DNA from: Eutreptiella sp. 'Long Island Sound 2002'
Lineage: Eukaryota > Euglenozoa > Euglenophyceae > Eutreptiales > Eutreptiaceae
Length of the DNA: 64,000 nt
Reading direction: 5' to 3'
NCBI GenBank assembly: GCA_964036045.1
Contig: OZ038379.1
Location: 76,775,992-76,839,991, forward strand
In this document: piece after piece, positions 1 through 12,644 of the stretch
How positions within the stretch are numbered: position 1 is the stretch's first letter
Layout of the letters: each line of letters starts with the position of its first letter
Notes under the pieces: model-generated
The model's input: the letters and a program-made list of their open reading frames with translations, nothing else
The model's database searches: none
Told to the model about the DNA's origin: nothing
Program-made: the position numbers and the translations under genes

Positions 1-3000
1 GCCTCGGTGGTTCCAAAGCGAAGGAGGCCACCTCGCCCATGCAGCGGGGGCCTCGGTGGTCCCAAAGCGAAGGAGGCCCCCTCCCCATGCGGCGGGGGCC
101 TCGGTGGTCCCCAAGTGGGAGAGGCCCCTTGGCCCATGCGGCGGGGGCCTCGGTGGTCCTAAAGCGAAGAAGGCCACCTTGCCCTTGCGGGGGGCCGCGA
201 TGGTCCCAAAGCGAAGGAGGCCCCCTCGCCAATGCGGCGGGGGCCTCGGTGGTCCCCAGGCGGGAGACGCCCCCTCGCCCATGCGGAGGGGGCCTTAGTG
301 ATCCCAAAGCGAAGGCGGCCCCCTCGGCCATGCACCGGGGGCCTCGGTGGTCCCCAAGCGGAAGAGGCCCCTTCGCCCGTGCGGCGGGGGCTTCGGTGAC
401 CCGATGTGTAGGAGGCCCCCTCGCCCATGTGGCGGGGGCCTCGGTGTTCCCAAAGCGAAGGAGGCCCCCTCGCCCATGCGGCGGGGCCTCGGTGGTCCCA
501 AAGCAGAGGGAGGCCCCTCGCCCATGCAGCGCGGTCTCGGTGGTCCCCAAGCAAGACATGCCCCCTCGCCCATTTGGCAGGGGCCTCGGTGATCGCAAAG
601 CGAAGGCGGCCCCCTTGCCCACACGGCGGGGGCCTCGCTGGTCCCCATGCGGGAGAGGCGCCCTCGCGCATGCGGCGGGGGCCTCAGTGGTCCCAAAGCG
701 AAGGAGCCCCCCTCGCCCATGCGCCGGGGGCCTCGGTGGTCACAAGGTGAAGGAGGCCCCCTCCCCCCTGCGGCGGGGGCCATCGTGGTCCCAAAGCGAG
801 AGAGGCCCCCTCGCCCATGCGCCGGGGGCCTCGGTTGTCCCAAAGTGAAGGAGGCCCCCTCGCCCATGCGGCGGGGGCCTCGGTGGTCCCAAAGTGAAGG
901 AGGCCCCCTCGCCCATGCGGCGGGGGCCTCGGTGGTCCCAAAGCGAAGGAGCCCCCCTTGCCCATGCGCCGGGGGCCTCGGTGGTCCCAAAGCCCACGAG
1001 GCCCCCTCGCCCATGCGGCGGGGGCCGCGATGGTCCCAAAGCGAGAGAGGCCCCCTCGCCCATGCGGCGGGGGCCGCGATGGTCCCAAAGCGAAGGAGGC
1101 CCCCTCGCCCATGCGGTTGGAGCCTCGGTGACGCGAAAGGAAAGGAGGTACCGTTGCCCCTGCAGTGGGGGCCTTCGTGGTCCCAAAGCGAAGGAGGCCT
1201 CCTCCCCCATGCAGCGGGGGCCTCGGTGCTCCCAAAGAGAAGTAGGCCGCCTCACCCATGTGGCGGGGGCCTCGGTGCTCCCAAAGCCCAGGAGGTCCCC
1301 TCGCCCTTGCAGCGGGAGCCTCGGTGGTCCCAAAGCCAAGGAGGCCCCCTCGCCCATGCGGCGGGGGCCTCGGTGCTCCCAAAGCGAAGTAGGCCCCCTC
1401 ACCCATGCGGCGGGGGCCTCGGTGCTCCCAAAGCCCAGGAGGCCCCCTCGCCCATGCGGCGGGGGCCGCGATGGTCCCAAAGCGAGGGAGGCCCCCTCGC
1501 CCATGCGGCAGGGGCCGCGATGGTCCCAAAGCGAAGGAGGCCCCCTCGCCCATGCGGCGGGGGCCTGGGTGATCCCAAAGCGAAGGAGGTCCCCTCGCCC
1601 ATGCAGCGGGAACGTCAGTGGTCCCAAAGCCAAGGAGGCCCCCTCCCCCATGCGGCGGGGGCCGCGATGGTCCCAAAGCGAAGGAGGCCCCCTCGCCCAT
1701 GCAGCGGGGGCCTCGGTGATCCCAAAGCGAAGGAGGTCCCCTCGCCCATGCAGCGGGAGCCTCGGTGGTCCCAAAGCCAAGGAGGCCCCCTCGCCCATGC
1801 GGCGGGGGCCTCGGTGGTCCCAAAGCGAGAGAGGCCACATCGCCCATGCGGCGGGGGGCCGCGATGGTCCCCAAGCGAAGGAGGCCCCCTCGCCCATGCG
1901 GCGGGGGCCTCGGTGATCCCAAAGCGAGAGAGGCCCCCTCGCCCATGCGGCGGGGGCCGCGATGGTCCCAAAGCGAAGTAGGCCCCCTCGCCCATGCGGC
2001 GGGGGCCTCGGTGGTCCCAAAGTGAAGGAGGCCCCCTCGCCCATGCGGCGGGGGCCTCGGTGGTCCCAAAGCCAAGGAGGCCCCCTCCCCCATGCGGCGG
2101 GGGCCTCGGTGATCCCAAAGCGAAAAGTTCCCCTCGCCCATGCAGCAGGAGCCTCGGTGGTCCCAAAGCCAAGGAGGCCCCCTCGCCCATGCGGCGGGGG
2201 CCTCGGTGGTCCCAAAGCGAGAGAGGCCACATCGCCCATGCGGCGGGGGGCCGCGATGGTCCCCAAGCGAAGGAGGCCCCCTCGGTCATGCGGCGGGGGC
2301 CTCGGTGATCCCAAAGCGAGAGAGGCCCCCTCGCCCATGCGGCGGGGGCCGCGATGGTCCCAAAGCGAAGTAGGCCCCCTCGCCCATGCAGCGCGGTCTC
2401 GGTGGTCCCCAAGCAAGGCAGGCCCCCTCGCCCATTCGACGAGGGCCTCGGTGATCCCAAAGCGAAGGCGGCCCCCTTGCCCACACAGCGGGGACCTCGC
2501 TGGTCCCCATGCGGGAGAGGCGCCCTCGCGCATGCGGCGGGGGCCTCGGTGGTCCCAAAGCGCAGGAGACCCCGTCGCCCCTGCGGCGGGGGCCCCGGTG
2601 TTCCCAAAGCGAGATAGGCCCCCTCGCCCATGGGGCGGGGGCCTCGGTGGTCCCAAAGTGAAGGAGGCCCCCTCGCCCATGCGGCGGGGGCCTCGGTGGT
2701 CCCAAAGTGAAGGAGGCCCCCTCGCCCATGCGGCGGGGGCCCCGGTGTTCCCAAAGCGAGAGAGGCCCCCTCGCCCATGGGGCGGGGGCCTCGGTGGTCC
2801 CAAAGTGAAGGAGGCCCCCTCGCCCATGCGGCGGGGGCCTCGGTGATCCCAAAGCGAAGGAGGCCCCCTCACCCATGCGGCGGGGGCCTCGGTGGTCCCA
2901 AAGCGAAGGAGCCCCCCTCGCCCATGCGGTGGGAGCCTCGGTGACGCGAAAGGAAAGGAGGCCCCGTTGCCCCTGCAGTGGGGGCCTTCGTGGTCCCAAA

Positions 3001-6000
3001 GCGAAGGAGACCCCTCCCCCATGCGGCGGGGGCCTCGGTGCTCCCAAAGCGAAGGAGGCCCCCTCCCCATGCGGCGGGGGCCTCGGTGGTCCCCAAGTGG
3101 GAGAGGCCCCTTGGCCCATGCGGCGGGGGCCTCGGTGGTCCTAAAGCGAAGAAGGCCACCTCGCCCTTGCGGGGGGCCGTGATGGTCCCAAAGCGAAGGA
3201 GGCCCCCTCGCCAATGCGGCGGGGGCCTCGGTGGTCCCCAGGCGGGAGACGCCCCCTCGCCCATGCGGAGGGGGCCTTAGTGATCCCAAAGCGAAGGCGG
3301 CCCCCTCGGCCATGCACCGGGGGCCTCGGTGGTCCCCAAGCGGAAGAGGCCCCTTCGCCCATGCGGCGGGGGCTTCGGTGACCCGAAGTGAAGGAGGCCC
3401 CCTCGCCCATGTGGCGGGGGCCTCGGTGTTCCCAAAGCGAAGGAGGCCCCCTCGCCCATGCGGCGGGGCCTCGGTGGTCCCAAAGCAGAGGGAGGCCCCT
3501 TGCCCATGCATCGCGGTCTCGGTGGTCCCCAAGCAAGACATGCCCCCTCGCCCATTTGGCGGGGGCCTCGGTGATCCCAAAGGGAAGGCGGCCCCCTTGC
3601 CCACACGGCGGGGGCCTCGCTGGTCCCCATGCGGGAGAGGCGCCCTCGCGCATGCGGCGGGGGCCTCGGTGGTCCCAAAGCGAAGGAGCCCCCCTCGCCC
3701 ATGCGCCGGGGGCCTCGGTGGTCACAAGGCGAAGGAGGCCCCCTGGCCCCTGCGGCGGGGGCCATCGTGGTCCTAAAGCGAGAGAGGCCCCCTCGCCCAT
3801 GCGGCGGGGGCCTCGGTGGTCCCAAAGTGAAGGAGGCCCCCTCGCCCATGCGGCGGGGGCCTCGGTGGTCCCAAAGCCCACGAGGCCCCCTCGCCCATGC
3901 AGCGGGGGCCGCGATGGTCCCAAAGCGAGAGAGGCCCCCTCGCCCATGCGGCGGGGGCCGCGATGGTCCCAAAGCGAAGGAGGCCCCCTCGCCCATGCGG
4001 TTGGAGCCTCGGTGACGCGAAAGGAAAGGAGGCCCCGTTGCCCCTGCAGTGGGGGCCTTCGTGGTTCCAAAGCGAAGGAGGCCTCCTCCCCCATGCGGCG
4101 GGGGCCTCGGTGCTCCCAAAGAGAAGTAGGCCCCCTCACCCATGTGGCGGGGGCCTCGGTGCTCCCAAAGCCCAGGAGGCCCCCTCGCCCATGCGGCAGG
4201 GGCCGCGATGGTCCCAAAGTGAGGGAGGCCCCCTCGCCCATGCGGCGGGGTCCGCGATGGTCCCAAAGCGAAGGAGGCCCCCTCGCCCATGCGGCGGGGG
4301 CCTGGGTGATCCCAAAGCCAAGGAGGTCCCCTCCCCCATGCAGCGGGAACCTCGGTGGTCCCAAAGCCAAGGAGGCCCCCTCCCCCATGCGGCGGGGGCC
4401 GCGATGGTCCCAAAGCGAAGGAGGCCCCCCCGCCCATGCGGCGGGGGCCTCGGTGATCCCAAAGCGAGAGAGGCCACATCGCCCATGCGGCGGGGGGCCG
4501 CGATGGTCCCCAAGCGAAGGAGGCCCCCTCGCCCATGCGGCGGGGGCCTCGGTGATCCCAAAGCGAGAGAGGCCCCCTCGCCCATGCGGCGGGGGCCGCG
4601 ATGGTCCCAAAGCGAAGTAGGCCCCCTCGCCCATGCAGCGCGGTCTCGGTGGTCCCCAAGCAAGGCAGGCCCCCTCGCCCATTCGGCGAGGGCCACGGTG
4701 ATCCCAAAGCGAAGGCGGCCCCCTTGCCCACCCGGCGGGGACCTCGCTGGTCCCCATGCGGGAGAGGCGCCCTCGCGCATGCGGCGGGGGCCTCGGTGGT
4801 CCCAAAGCGCACGAGACCCCGTCGCCCCTGCGGCGGGGGCCCCGGTGTTCCCAAAGCGAGAGAGGCCCCCTTGCCCATGGGGCGGGGGCCTCGGTGGTCC
4901 CAAAGTGAAGGAGGCCCCCTCGCCCATGCGGCGGGGGCCTCGGTGGTCCCAAAGTGAAGGAGGCCCCCTCGCCCATGCGGCGGGGGCCCCGGTGTTCCCA
5001 AAGCGAGAGAGGCCCCCTCGCCCATGCGGCGGGGGCCTGGGTGGTCCCAAAGTGAAGGAGGCCCCCTCGCCCATGCGGCGGGGGGCTCGGTGATCCCAAA
5101 GCGAAGGAGGCCCCCTCGCCCATGCGGCGGGGGCCTCGGTGGTCCCAAAGCGAAGGAGCCCCCCTCGCCCATGCGGTGGGAGCCTCGGTGACGCGAAAGG
5201 AAAGGAGGCCCCGTTGCCCCTGCAGTGGGGGCCTTCGTGGTCCCAAAGCGAAGGAGGCCCCCTCCCCCATGCGGCGGGGGCCTCGGTGCTCCCAAAGCGA
5301 AGGAGGCCCCCTCACCCATGTGGCGGGGGCCTCGGTGCTCCCAAAGCCCAGGAGGCCCCCTCGCCCTTGCGGCGGGGGCTGCGATGGTCCCAAAGCGAGA
5401 GAGGCCCCCTCCCCCATGCGGCGGGGGCCGCGATGGTCCCAAAGCGAAGGAGGCCCCCTCGCCCATGCGGCGGGGGCCTCGGTGATCCCAAAGCGAAGGA
5501 GGTCCCCTCGCCCATGCAGCGGGAACCTCGGTGGTCCCAAAGCCAAGGAGGCGGGGCGGGGGCCGCGATGGTCACAAAGCGAAGGAGGCCCCCTCGCCCA
5601 TGTAGTGGGGGCCTCGGTGCTCCCAAAGCGAAGGAGGCCCCCTCACCCATGCGGCGGGGGCCTCGGTGGTCCCAAAGTGAAGGAGGCCTCCTCGCCCACG
5701 CGGCGGGGGCCTCGGTGGTCGCAAAGGGAAGGAGGCCCCCTCGCCCATGCGGCGGGGCACGCGATGGTCCCAAAGCGAAGGAGGCCCCCTTGCCCATGCG
5801 GCGGGGGCCTCGGTGATTCCAAAGCGAAGGAGGCCACCTCGCCCATGCAGCGGGGGCCTCGGTGGTCCCAAAGCGAAGGAGGCCCCCTCACCATGCGGCG
5901 GGGGCCTCGGTGGTCCCAAAGCCAAAGAGGCCCCCTCGCCCATGCGGCGGGGCCCGCGATGGTCCCAAAGCGAAGGAGGCCCCCTTGCCCCTGCGGCGGG

Positions 6001-8808
6001 GGCCCCGGTGTTCCCAAAGCGAGAGATGCCCCCTCGCCCATGGGGCGGGGGCCTCGGTGGTCCCAAAGTGAAGGAGGCCCCCTCGCCCATGCGGCGGGGG
6101 CCTCGGTGGTCCCAAAGTGAAGGAGGCCCCCTCGCCCATGCGGTGGGGGCCTCGGTGGTCCCAAAGCAAAAAGGGCCCCCTCGCCCATGCGGCAGGGGCC
6201 TTAGTGATCCCAAAGCGAAGGCGGCCCCCTCGCCCATGCGGCGGGGGCCTCGGTGGTCCCAAAGCGATGGAGGCCCCCTCGCCCACGCGGCGGGGGCCTC
6301 GTTGGTTCCAAAGCAAAGGGGGGCCCCTCGCCCATGCGGCGGGGGCCTCGGTGATCCCGAAACGAAGAAGGCCCCCTTGCCCACGCGGCAGGGCCCTCGT
6401 TGGTCCCCATGCGGGAGAGGCCCCCTCGCCCATGCGGCGGGGGCCTCGGTGGTCCCAAAGTGAAGGAGGCCCCCTCGCCCATGCGGCGGGGGCCTCGGTG
6501 GTCCCAAAGCGGAAGAGGCCCCTTCACCCCTGCGGCAGAGGCTTCCGTGACCCAAAGCAAAGGAGGCCCCCTCGCCCATGGGGCGGGGGCCTCGGTGGTC
6601 GCAAAGCGAAGGAGCCCCCCTCGCCCATGCGGGGGGGGCCTCGGTGGTCCCCAAGCAACGGAGGCCCCCTCGCCCATTCTGCGGGGGCCTCGGTGATACC
6701 AAAGCGAAGGAGGCCCCCTTGCCCATGCGGCGGAGGCCTTGATAGTCCCAAAGCGAAGGAAGCCCCCTCGCCCATGCGGAGGGGGCCTCGGTGGTCCCCA
6801 ACCGAAGGAGGCCCCCTTGCCCATGCGGTGGGGGCCTCGGTGGTCCCCAACCGAAGGAGGCCCCCTTGCCCATGCGGTGGGGGCCTCGGTGGTCCCAAAG
6901 CGAAGGAGGCCCCCTCGCCCATGCGGCGGGGGCCTTGGTGGTCACAAAGCGAAGGAGGCCCCCTCGCCGATGCGGCGGGGGCCTCGGTGATCCCAAAGCG
7001 AAGGAGGCGCCCTTGCTCCTGCTGTGGGGGCCTCGGTGATCCAAAGCGAAGGAGGCCCCCTCACCCATGCGGCGGGGGCCTCGGTGGTCCCAAAACGAGT
7101 GAGGCCCCCTTGCCCATGCGGCACGGGCCTCGGTGGTCCCAAAGCGAAGGAGGCCCCCTCCCCCATGCGGCGGGGGCCTTGGGGGTCCCAAAGCGAAGGA
7201 GGCCCCTTGCCCATGCGGCGAGGGCCGCTATGGTCCCAAAGCGAAGGAGGCCCCCTCGCCCATGCGGCGGGGGCCCCGGTGGTCCCAAAGCAAAGGAGGC
7301 CCCCTCGCCCATGCGGCGGGGGCCTCGGTGGTCCCAAAGCGAAGGAGGGCCCCCTTGCCCATGCAGCGGGGGTCTCGGTGGTCCCCAAGCGGAAGAGGCC
7401 CCTTCGCCCATGCGGCGGGGGCCTCGGTGATCCCAAAGTGAAGGAGGCCCCCTGGCCCATGCGGCGGGGGTCTCGGTGGTCCCAAAGCGAAAGAGGCCCC
7501 CTTGCCCATGCGGCGGGGGCCTCGGTGGTCCGAATGCGAAGGACGCCCCCACGCCCATGCGACGGGGGCCTCGGTGGTCCCAAAGCGAAAGAGGCCCCCT
7601 TGCCCATGCGACGGGGGCCTCGGTGGTCCGAAAGCGAAGGAGGCCCCCTGGCCCATGCGGCGGGGGCCTCGGTGGTCCCAAAGCGAAGGAGGCCCCCTCG
7701 CCCATGCGGCGGGGGCCTTGGCGGTCCCAAAGCGAAAGAGGCCCCCTTGCCCATGCGGCGGGGGCCTCGGTGGTCCGAAAGCGAAGGACGCCCCCACGCC
7801 CATGCGACGGGGGTCTCGGTGGTCCCAAAGCGAAAGAGGCCCCCTTGCCCATGCGGCGGGGGCGTCGGTGATCCCAAAGCAAAGGACGTCCCCTTGCCCA
7901 TGCGGCGGGGGCCTCGGCGATTCACAACCGAAGGAGGCCCCCTCGCCCATGCGGCGGGGGCCTTCGTGGTCCAAGAGCGAAGGAGGCCCCCTCGCCCAAG
8001 CAGCGAAGGCTTCGGTGGTCCCAAAGGGAAGGAGGCCCGCAAGCCCATGCGGCGGAGGTCTCGGTGGGCCCAAGGCGAATGAGGCCCCCTAGCCCATGCT
8101 CCGGGGGCCTCGGTGGTGGCAAAGCGAAGGAGGTCCCTTCGACCATGCGGCGGGGACCTCGGGGATTCACAACCGAAGGAGCATTCGTCGCCCATGAGGC
8201 GGGGGCCTCGGTGATTCCCAAGCGAAAGCAGCCCCCTCTCCCATACCGCCGGGGAACCGGTGGTCCCAAGGCGAAGGAGGCCCCCTCGCCAATGCGGCGG
8301 GGTCCTTAGTGGTCTCAATGCGAAGGAGGCCCCCTCGCCCATGTGGCGGGGGCCTCGGTGGTCCAAGAGCGAAGCAGGCCCCCGCGTCCATGCGGTGGGG
8401 GCCTTAGAGATTCTAAAGCGAAGGAGCACCTGGCCCATGCGGCGGTGGCTTCGGTGGTCCCGAAGCGAAGGAGGCCCCCTGCCCATGCAGCGGGAGCCTG
8501 GTTGATTCCAAAGCGAAGGAGGCCCCCTCGCCAATGCGGCGGGGGCCTGGGTGGTCCCAAAGCGAAGGAGGCCCCCTTGCACATGTACCGGGCGCCTCGT
8601 TGATTCCAAAGCGAAGAAGGCCCCCTCGCCCGTGCGGCGGGCGCCACGGTCGTCCCAAAGTGAAGCCGGCCCCCTCACCCATGCGGCGGGGCCCCGCTGG
8701 TTCCAAAGCGAAGGAGGCCCCCTCGCCCCTGCGGCGGGGGCCTCAGTGGTCCCAAAGCGAAGGAGGCCCCCTTGCCCATGCGGCGGGAGCCTCGGGAATC
8801 ACTAAGCG
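1..8808. repeat. 49-bp GC-rich satellite array
   Basis: About 180 tandem copies of a 49-bp unit built around GCCTCGGTGGTCCCAAAGCG, then AAGGAGGCCCCCTCGCCCAT, then GCGGCGGGG. The period was measured between successive CAAAGTGAAG blocks at 841 and 890. Each unit contains GAGGCCCCC and GGGGGCCTC as perfect 9-nt inverted arms around a 13-nt loop, so every unit can fold. Because 49 is not a multiple of 3 and the unit has almost no stop codons on either strand, very long open frames (up to 954 codons) appear in several frames. Their 49-residue period simply restates the DNA repeat, so I do not call them genes. The array runs off the left edge and degrades after about 7900. Confidence 0.95.
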
Positions 8809-8814
8809 AAGGAA

Positions 8815-9420
8815 GTGGGAGTAGGTGGATGTGTGTCCTCTCGTACCCCCACGTGGCGTCCCGATCCCCCAAGCGGCCCAAGCGGCACCGGAGGGACCCG
8901 GCTGTATCCGCCGCCGCGTGGGGGTGAATGGTGTGCGTGTCTCCTCGTACCGCCACGGGGCGCCCTCATCCCCCAAACGGCCCGACCGGACCGGAGGGAC
9001 TCGGGTGTAGTCGCCGCTGTGTGGGGGTGGATGGTGTGCGCATCTCCTCGTACCTTCACGGGGCGCCCTTATCGCCCAAGCGGCCAAAGCAAGTCCGGGG
9101 GGACTTGGGTGTATCCGCCGCTGTGTGGGGGTGGATGGTGTGCGTGTCTCCTCGTACCTCCACGGCGCGCCCCTATCCCCCAAGCGGCCAGAGCAAGACT
9201 GGAGAGACTCGGTTGTATCCGCCGCTGTGTGGGGGTGGATGGTGTGCGCGTCTCCTGGTACCTCCACGGGGCGCCCCTATGCCCCAAGCGGCCAAAGCAA
9301 GACCGGAGGGACTTGGGTGTATCCGCCGCTGTGTGGCGGTGGATGGGCATTGTGCATACCTTGTTCCCCCTCGGGGCATCCCCATTCCTAGAAGGCCTGG
9401 ATGGGGCCGGCAATATATGG
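8815..9420. repeat. 104-bp tandem repeat, about 5.6 copies
   Basis: The segment around GGGGTGGATGGTGTGCG recurs at about 8818, 8921, 9024, 9128, 9232 and 9336, a 103-104 bp period. Each unit also carries a CTCCTCGTACC block and a CCCAAGCGGCC block. It abuts the end of the 49-bp satellite directly, but its sequence is unrelated. Open frames across it are repeat artefacts. Confidence 0.9.
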
Positions 9421-9599
9421 GTGTCTCCATAGCTGCGCGGAAAGGCCTGTGACCACCTTGTTCCCTTGGGATCGCCTCAACGAACGTCTGTAGGGAAAGG
9501 CGGTCTGCAGCGGTGCCGTCCCGTCGGTCGCGGGGGGATTGGTCCCCGTTCTGCCGGCGGCCGTTGCTGTGACCTAAAATACCTCCTGGTACCCACTGC

Positions 9600-9790
9600 C
9601 GTGGAGCCCCGGGCTGGGTCATCCGGTCCAAGGACCGTACTAACACCTCGCGTCCGCAAGCTGACCATGGGGGTACACCCAGCACCTAAATTCCCTCAGC
9701 AGCGGCCTTCGGCCTGTAGGCACCCCGTGTTGCGGGGCGCCGGGCTAGGTCATCCGGTCCGAAGACCGTACTAACGCCTCGCACCACCAG
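9600..9790. repeat. Direct repeat, about 131-bp spacing
   Basis: GGTCATCCGGTCC, followed by a GACCGTACTAAC block and a CCTCGC block, occurs near 9615 and again near 9747. The downstream parts (ACCATGGGGGTACACC and TTCCACGGGGGTGCC) also correspond. It is a diverged two-copy direct repeat. Confidence 0.7.
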
Positions 9791-10384
9791 CTTTCCACGG
9801 GGGTGCCTTTTGCCATCCCAAACTACCCTAAGCTACCCTAAGCAGCAGCGGGCGAAGTAGGAAAGCAATACAAGGGGTCATAGCCCCGGGGTATCAGTTT
9901 CCGGGACTGAAACGTGAGTCCTCTTAAACAGAACAACCCTAAATCCCGCCGGAACTTAGCTCCCAAACGTAACGGAATTTAGGGCCCCCTTGAGCCGTTT
10001 AAGCCCGCGGGGGGCGCTGAGGAGTGAGTGCCATCACTTGCGTCAGGCTTGCCATACCCATTTCTGGGCCCGCCCCAGCGCGGCCGTTCGGGTCCGGCTC
10101 GGTGGAGCGCACTTAACTGGGCATGGGGGAGCCCATTTACCCTTTAAGCGTTAGTTACGGCAGTAAGCCGCATTCATTGTGTTATTTATCTATGTACAGA
10201 ATTTACCACGCAGACATGCCCCATCCGGTGGTGCGCTCACCTTCGGGGCTGCCGTTGGGGGGTCCGGGGCTTTTACCCGGACCTCCGGCCCTCCACGGCT
10301 GTTGACCGGAGACGTACATTATGCAATATTGTAGTCCCATGCTTATATGACATACATTACTTAATACATACACATAATATAGCT

Positions 10385-10740
10385 CTGACCGAGCCCCTGG
10401 GGGGGCTGGCGCCCCCCGCGGTCTAGGCACTGGGGGGCCTCCCGTTATTTCACCGTAGCTCTTCCACCCCGTGGGTACACCGAAAGAGGCGCCCCCCGCG
10501 GACAATAAACCAGGGACCACGGGGGCTCCCCTTCTTTCGGGTCACCTCCAGACACTGCGAGGGGATGGCTCCCCTCCGTGGTATAAACTCGGGGGGCCTC
10601 CCCTTAGAGCATCTCGCAAATTCCGCACCTGTGGGGGCACCGAAGGTGGCGCTCCCCACGGACAGCAACCCGTGGACCGGGGGCCTCCCCTTCTTTCAGG
10701 ACATCTCCGGCCACTGGGAGGGGATGGCGCCCGCAATCTG
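10385..10740. repeat. Direct repeat, about 160-bp spacing
   Basis: The block containing CACCGAAAGAGGCGCC near 10478 recurs as CACCGAAGGTGGCGCTCC near 10638. Both are followed by a CTCCCCTTCTTTC block and a GAGGGGATGGC block. A weaker third relative lies upstream near 10395 (GGCGCCCCCCGCGG). Confidence 0.7.
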
Positions 10741-11228
10741 GGGGGGCGACCTAGTCCAACTGCGGTGGCTGGGTCGCGGGATCACTCAGCCCATCCCTCG
10801 ACGGCCACCGTGGGGGAGCCACGATGGTATAGGGCGGGCTCCATCGTGGGGTGGCGGTTAGCGAGGGTTTCCGGGTCTCCCTGTGGCTCAGCCCACCCTT
10901 GGGCTTGAGTGTCCCTCCCTTCCCCAGCCCAGGCACTCCGCGTGTCCTATAGTGGTGCGTCATGGGTTGGGGATCGAGCTCTTTGATGTGGGGGGTACCG
11001 TAGCCTCCGCAGTGCCCGGTTGGGCCAAAGGGGGCTAGGGGGCTGTGGAGTAAAGGGGAGACATTGCCGCGGCTGAGGAAAGGGCCAGAGCCTGCCGCTA
11101 CGGTGCTCACTGCGCTGGGGCAAAGGCACCTACATGCGGCTTCGGCAGTCTGGCTCCCCATGAATTGAGAGGTAGCCCCCCGGGCCGCAAGAGAACAGGA
11201 TGGGCGACGGTCGATGTGTGATGGAAGG

Positions 11229-11252
11229 CCCCCCCCCCCCCCCCCCCCCCCC
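11229..11252. repeat. Poly-C run of 24
   Basis: An uninterrupted run of 24 C. Length is likely to be unreliable in any assembly. Confidence 0.9.
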
Positions 11253-11459
11253 GAGTTTATCACGAAGGGGCGTTCCGCCCGGTGTGCCTTGAAATAAGGG
11301 GGGGTCGCCCGGTTACGGGTCGTATGTGGGAAACATGCGGGATGACCTAAGGGGAGGCCCCCGAGCCTTTACCGCGGAGGGCGTTCGGCCAGGGGTACCC
11401 CCCGCTGGTTACAACCCCATACCACGGTGAGGTCACGCGCCCCTAGGCGGCCGTGGGAG

Positions 11460-12535
11460 TGCACTCTGCAATACCCAATGAGCAGTACACAGAGTGCAGC
11501 GTGCAGTGTGCATGACACGGTGTGCAATGTGCATTACGCAATGTGGCGGGTGGATTACATCACACACTGCATACTACACTCTGTGTATTGCACACTACAA
11601 ACAGTGTGCAGTGAGGGGTGTGCATTATAGTGTGCAGTGTGCAGTGTGCAATACACATTGTGCACTGTGCATTACACTGTGCAGTGTGCATTATAGTGTG
11701 CAATGTGCAATTTGTAACACACGGTGTGCAGTGTGCAGTGTGCAATACACAGAGTGAAGTGTGCAGTGTGCAATACAGAGTGTGAAGTGTGCAGTGTGCA
11801 ATACACAGTGTGCAGTGTGCATTAAAGCGTGCAGTGTGCAATTTGGAATGCACAGTGCGCAGTGTGCAATGTGCAATACATAGTGTGCCGTGTGCACTAC
11901 AATGTGCAGTGTACAATCCACAGTGTGCAGTGTGCAGTATACATTGTGCAATGTGCAGTACACAGTGTGCATTACGCAGTGTACACTACGCACTACATGC
12001 CGTGTAATGTACAGTGCACACTCTGTATTGCACGCTGCGCATTGCACGCTGTGCATTACAGATTGCACACTGCACACTGTAGTGGCCAATGCACATTGTG
12101 TATTGCACACTACACGCCGCACTCCGTGTACTGCACACTGGGTATTGCACACTGCACACGGTGCACTGTGCAATACCCAATGTGCAATAGAGAGGGTGCA
12201 ACGTGTAGTGTACATGAGACAGTGTGCAATGTGCATTACACAGTGTGCAGTGTGGATTACATCACACACTGCATACTACACCCTGTGTATTGCACACTAC
12301 ACACAGTGTGCAGTGTGCATTACAGAGTGAAGTGTGCATTACAGCGTGTAGTCTGCAATACGCAGTGTGAAGTGTGCATTACAGTGTGCAGTGTGCAATA
12401 CACAGTGTGCAGTGTGCAATACACACTGTGCAGTGTGCAATACACAATACACAGTGTACACTGCACACTATACACTGTGTAATGCATACTGCACACTCTG
12501 TCATGCACGCTGCATACCGTACAGTGCAAGCGTTC
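11460..12535. repeat. TGTGCAGTGTGCAATACACA-type short tandem repeat
   Basis: Dense variants of TGTGCAGTGTGCAATACACA and TGTGCAGTGTGCATTACAG, with an underlying step of about 10-11 bp. It changes orientation internally: parts read GTGTATTGCACACTACAC. Cys/His/Tyr-rich open frames on both strands (CxxCxVQY-like, CTLCIAHC-like) follow directly from the repeat and are not treated as genes. Confidence 0.9.
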
Positions 12536-12539
12536 GGGC

Positions 12540-12640
12540 GCTCAAAGAGAGCCGTTTGGCGCTCTCACGGAGCGCTCACTGCGCCATTTGGCGCGCTCAC
12601 TGAGCGCGCCAAATGACTCAGTGAGCGCGCGAGAGGGCTC
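12540..12640. repeat. GAGCGCTCA palindrome cluster
   Basis: Contains a 31-bp inverted repeat at 12585-12615: arms CATTTGGCGCGCTCA and TGAGCGCGCCAAATG around one central C. It is surrounded by further CTCACTGAGCG-type half-sites. Similar GAGCGCTCAGTGAGCCATTTGG sequence recurs at 14660-14695. Confidence 0.85.
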
Positions 12641-12644
12641 TTTC

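Larger units (their letters stand above)
9421..11459. other. GC-rich spacer without a recognisable gene
   Basis: No protein-like frame, rRNA or tRNA was recognised. The stretch contains two short direct-repeat sets (listed separately) and a long poly-C run. Short open frames occur on both strands, but their composition looks like GC-rich random sequence. Confidence 0.5.

Noticed and set aside
740-5546. Open frames of 240-954 codons in several frames of 1-8800
   Set aside because: They are direct translations of the 49-bp repeat in whichever frame lacks stops, overlap each other on both strands, and have a 49-residue period equal to three DNA units.
9421-11459. Possible rDNA intergenic spacer next to the 104-bp repeats
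   Set aside because: No conserved small- or large-subunit rRNA segment could be recognised on either strand, so the idea has no support here.
11460-12535. Cys-rich repeat proteins on both strands
   Set aside because: Explained by the TGTGCAGTGTGCAATAC repeat; similar frames occur on both strands.
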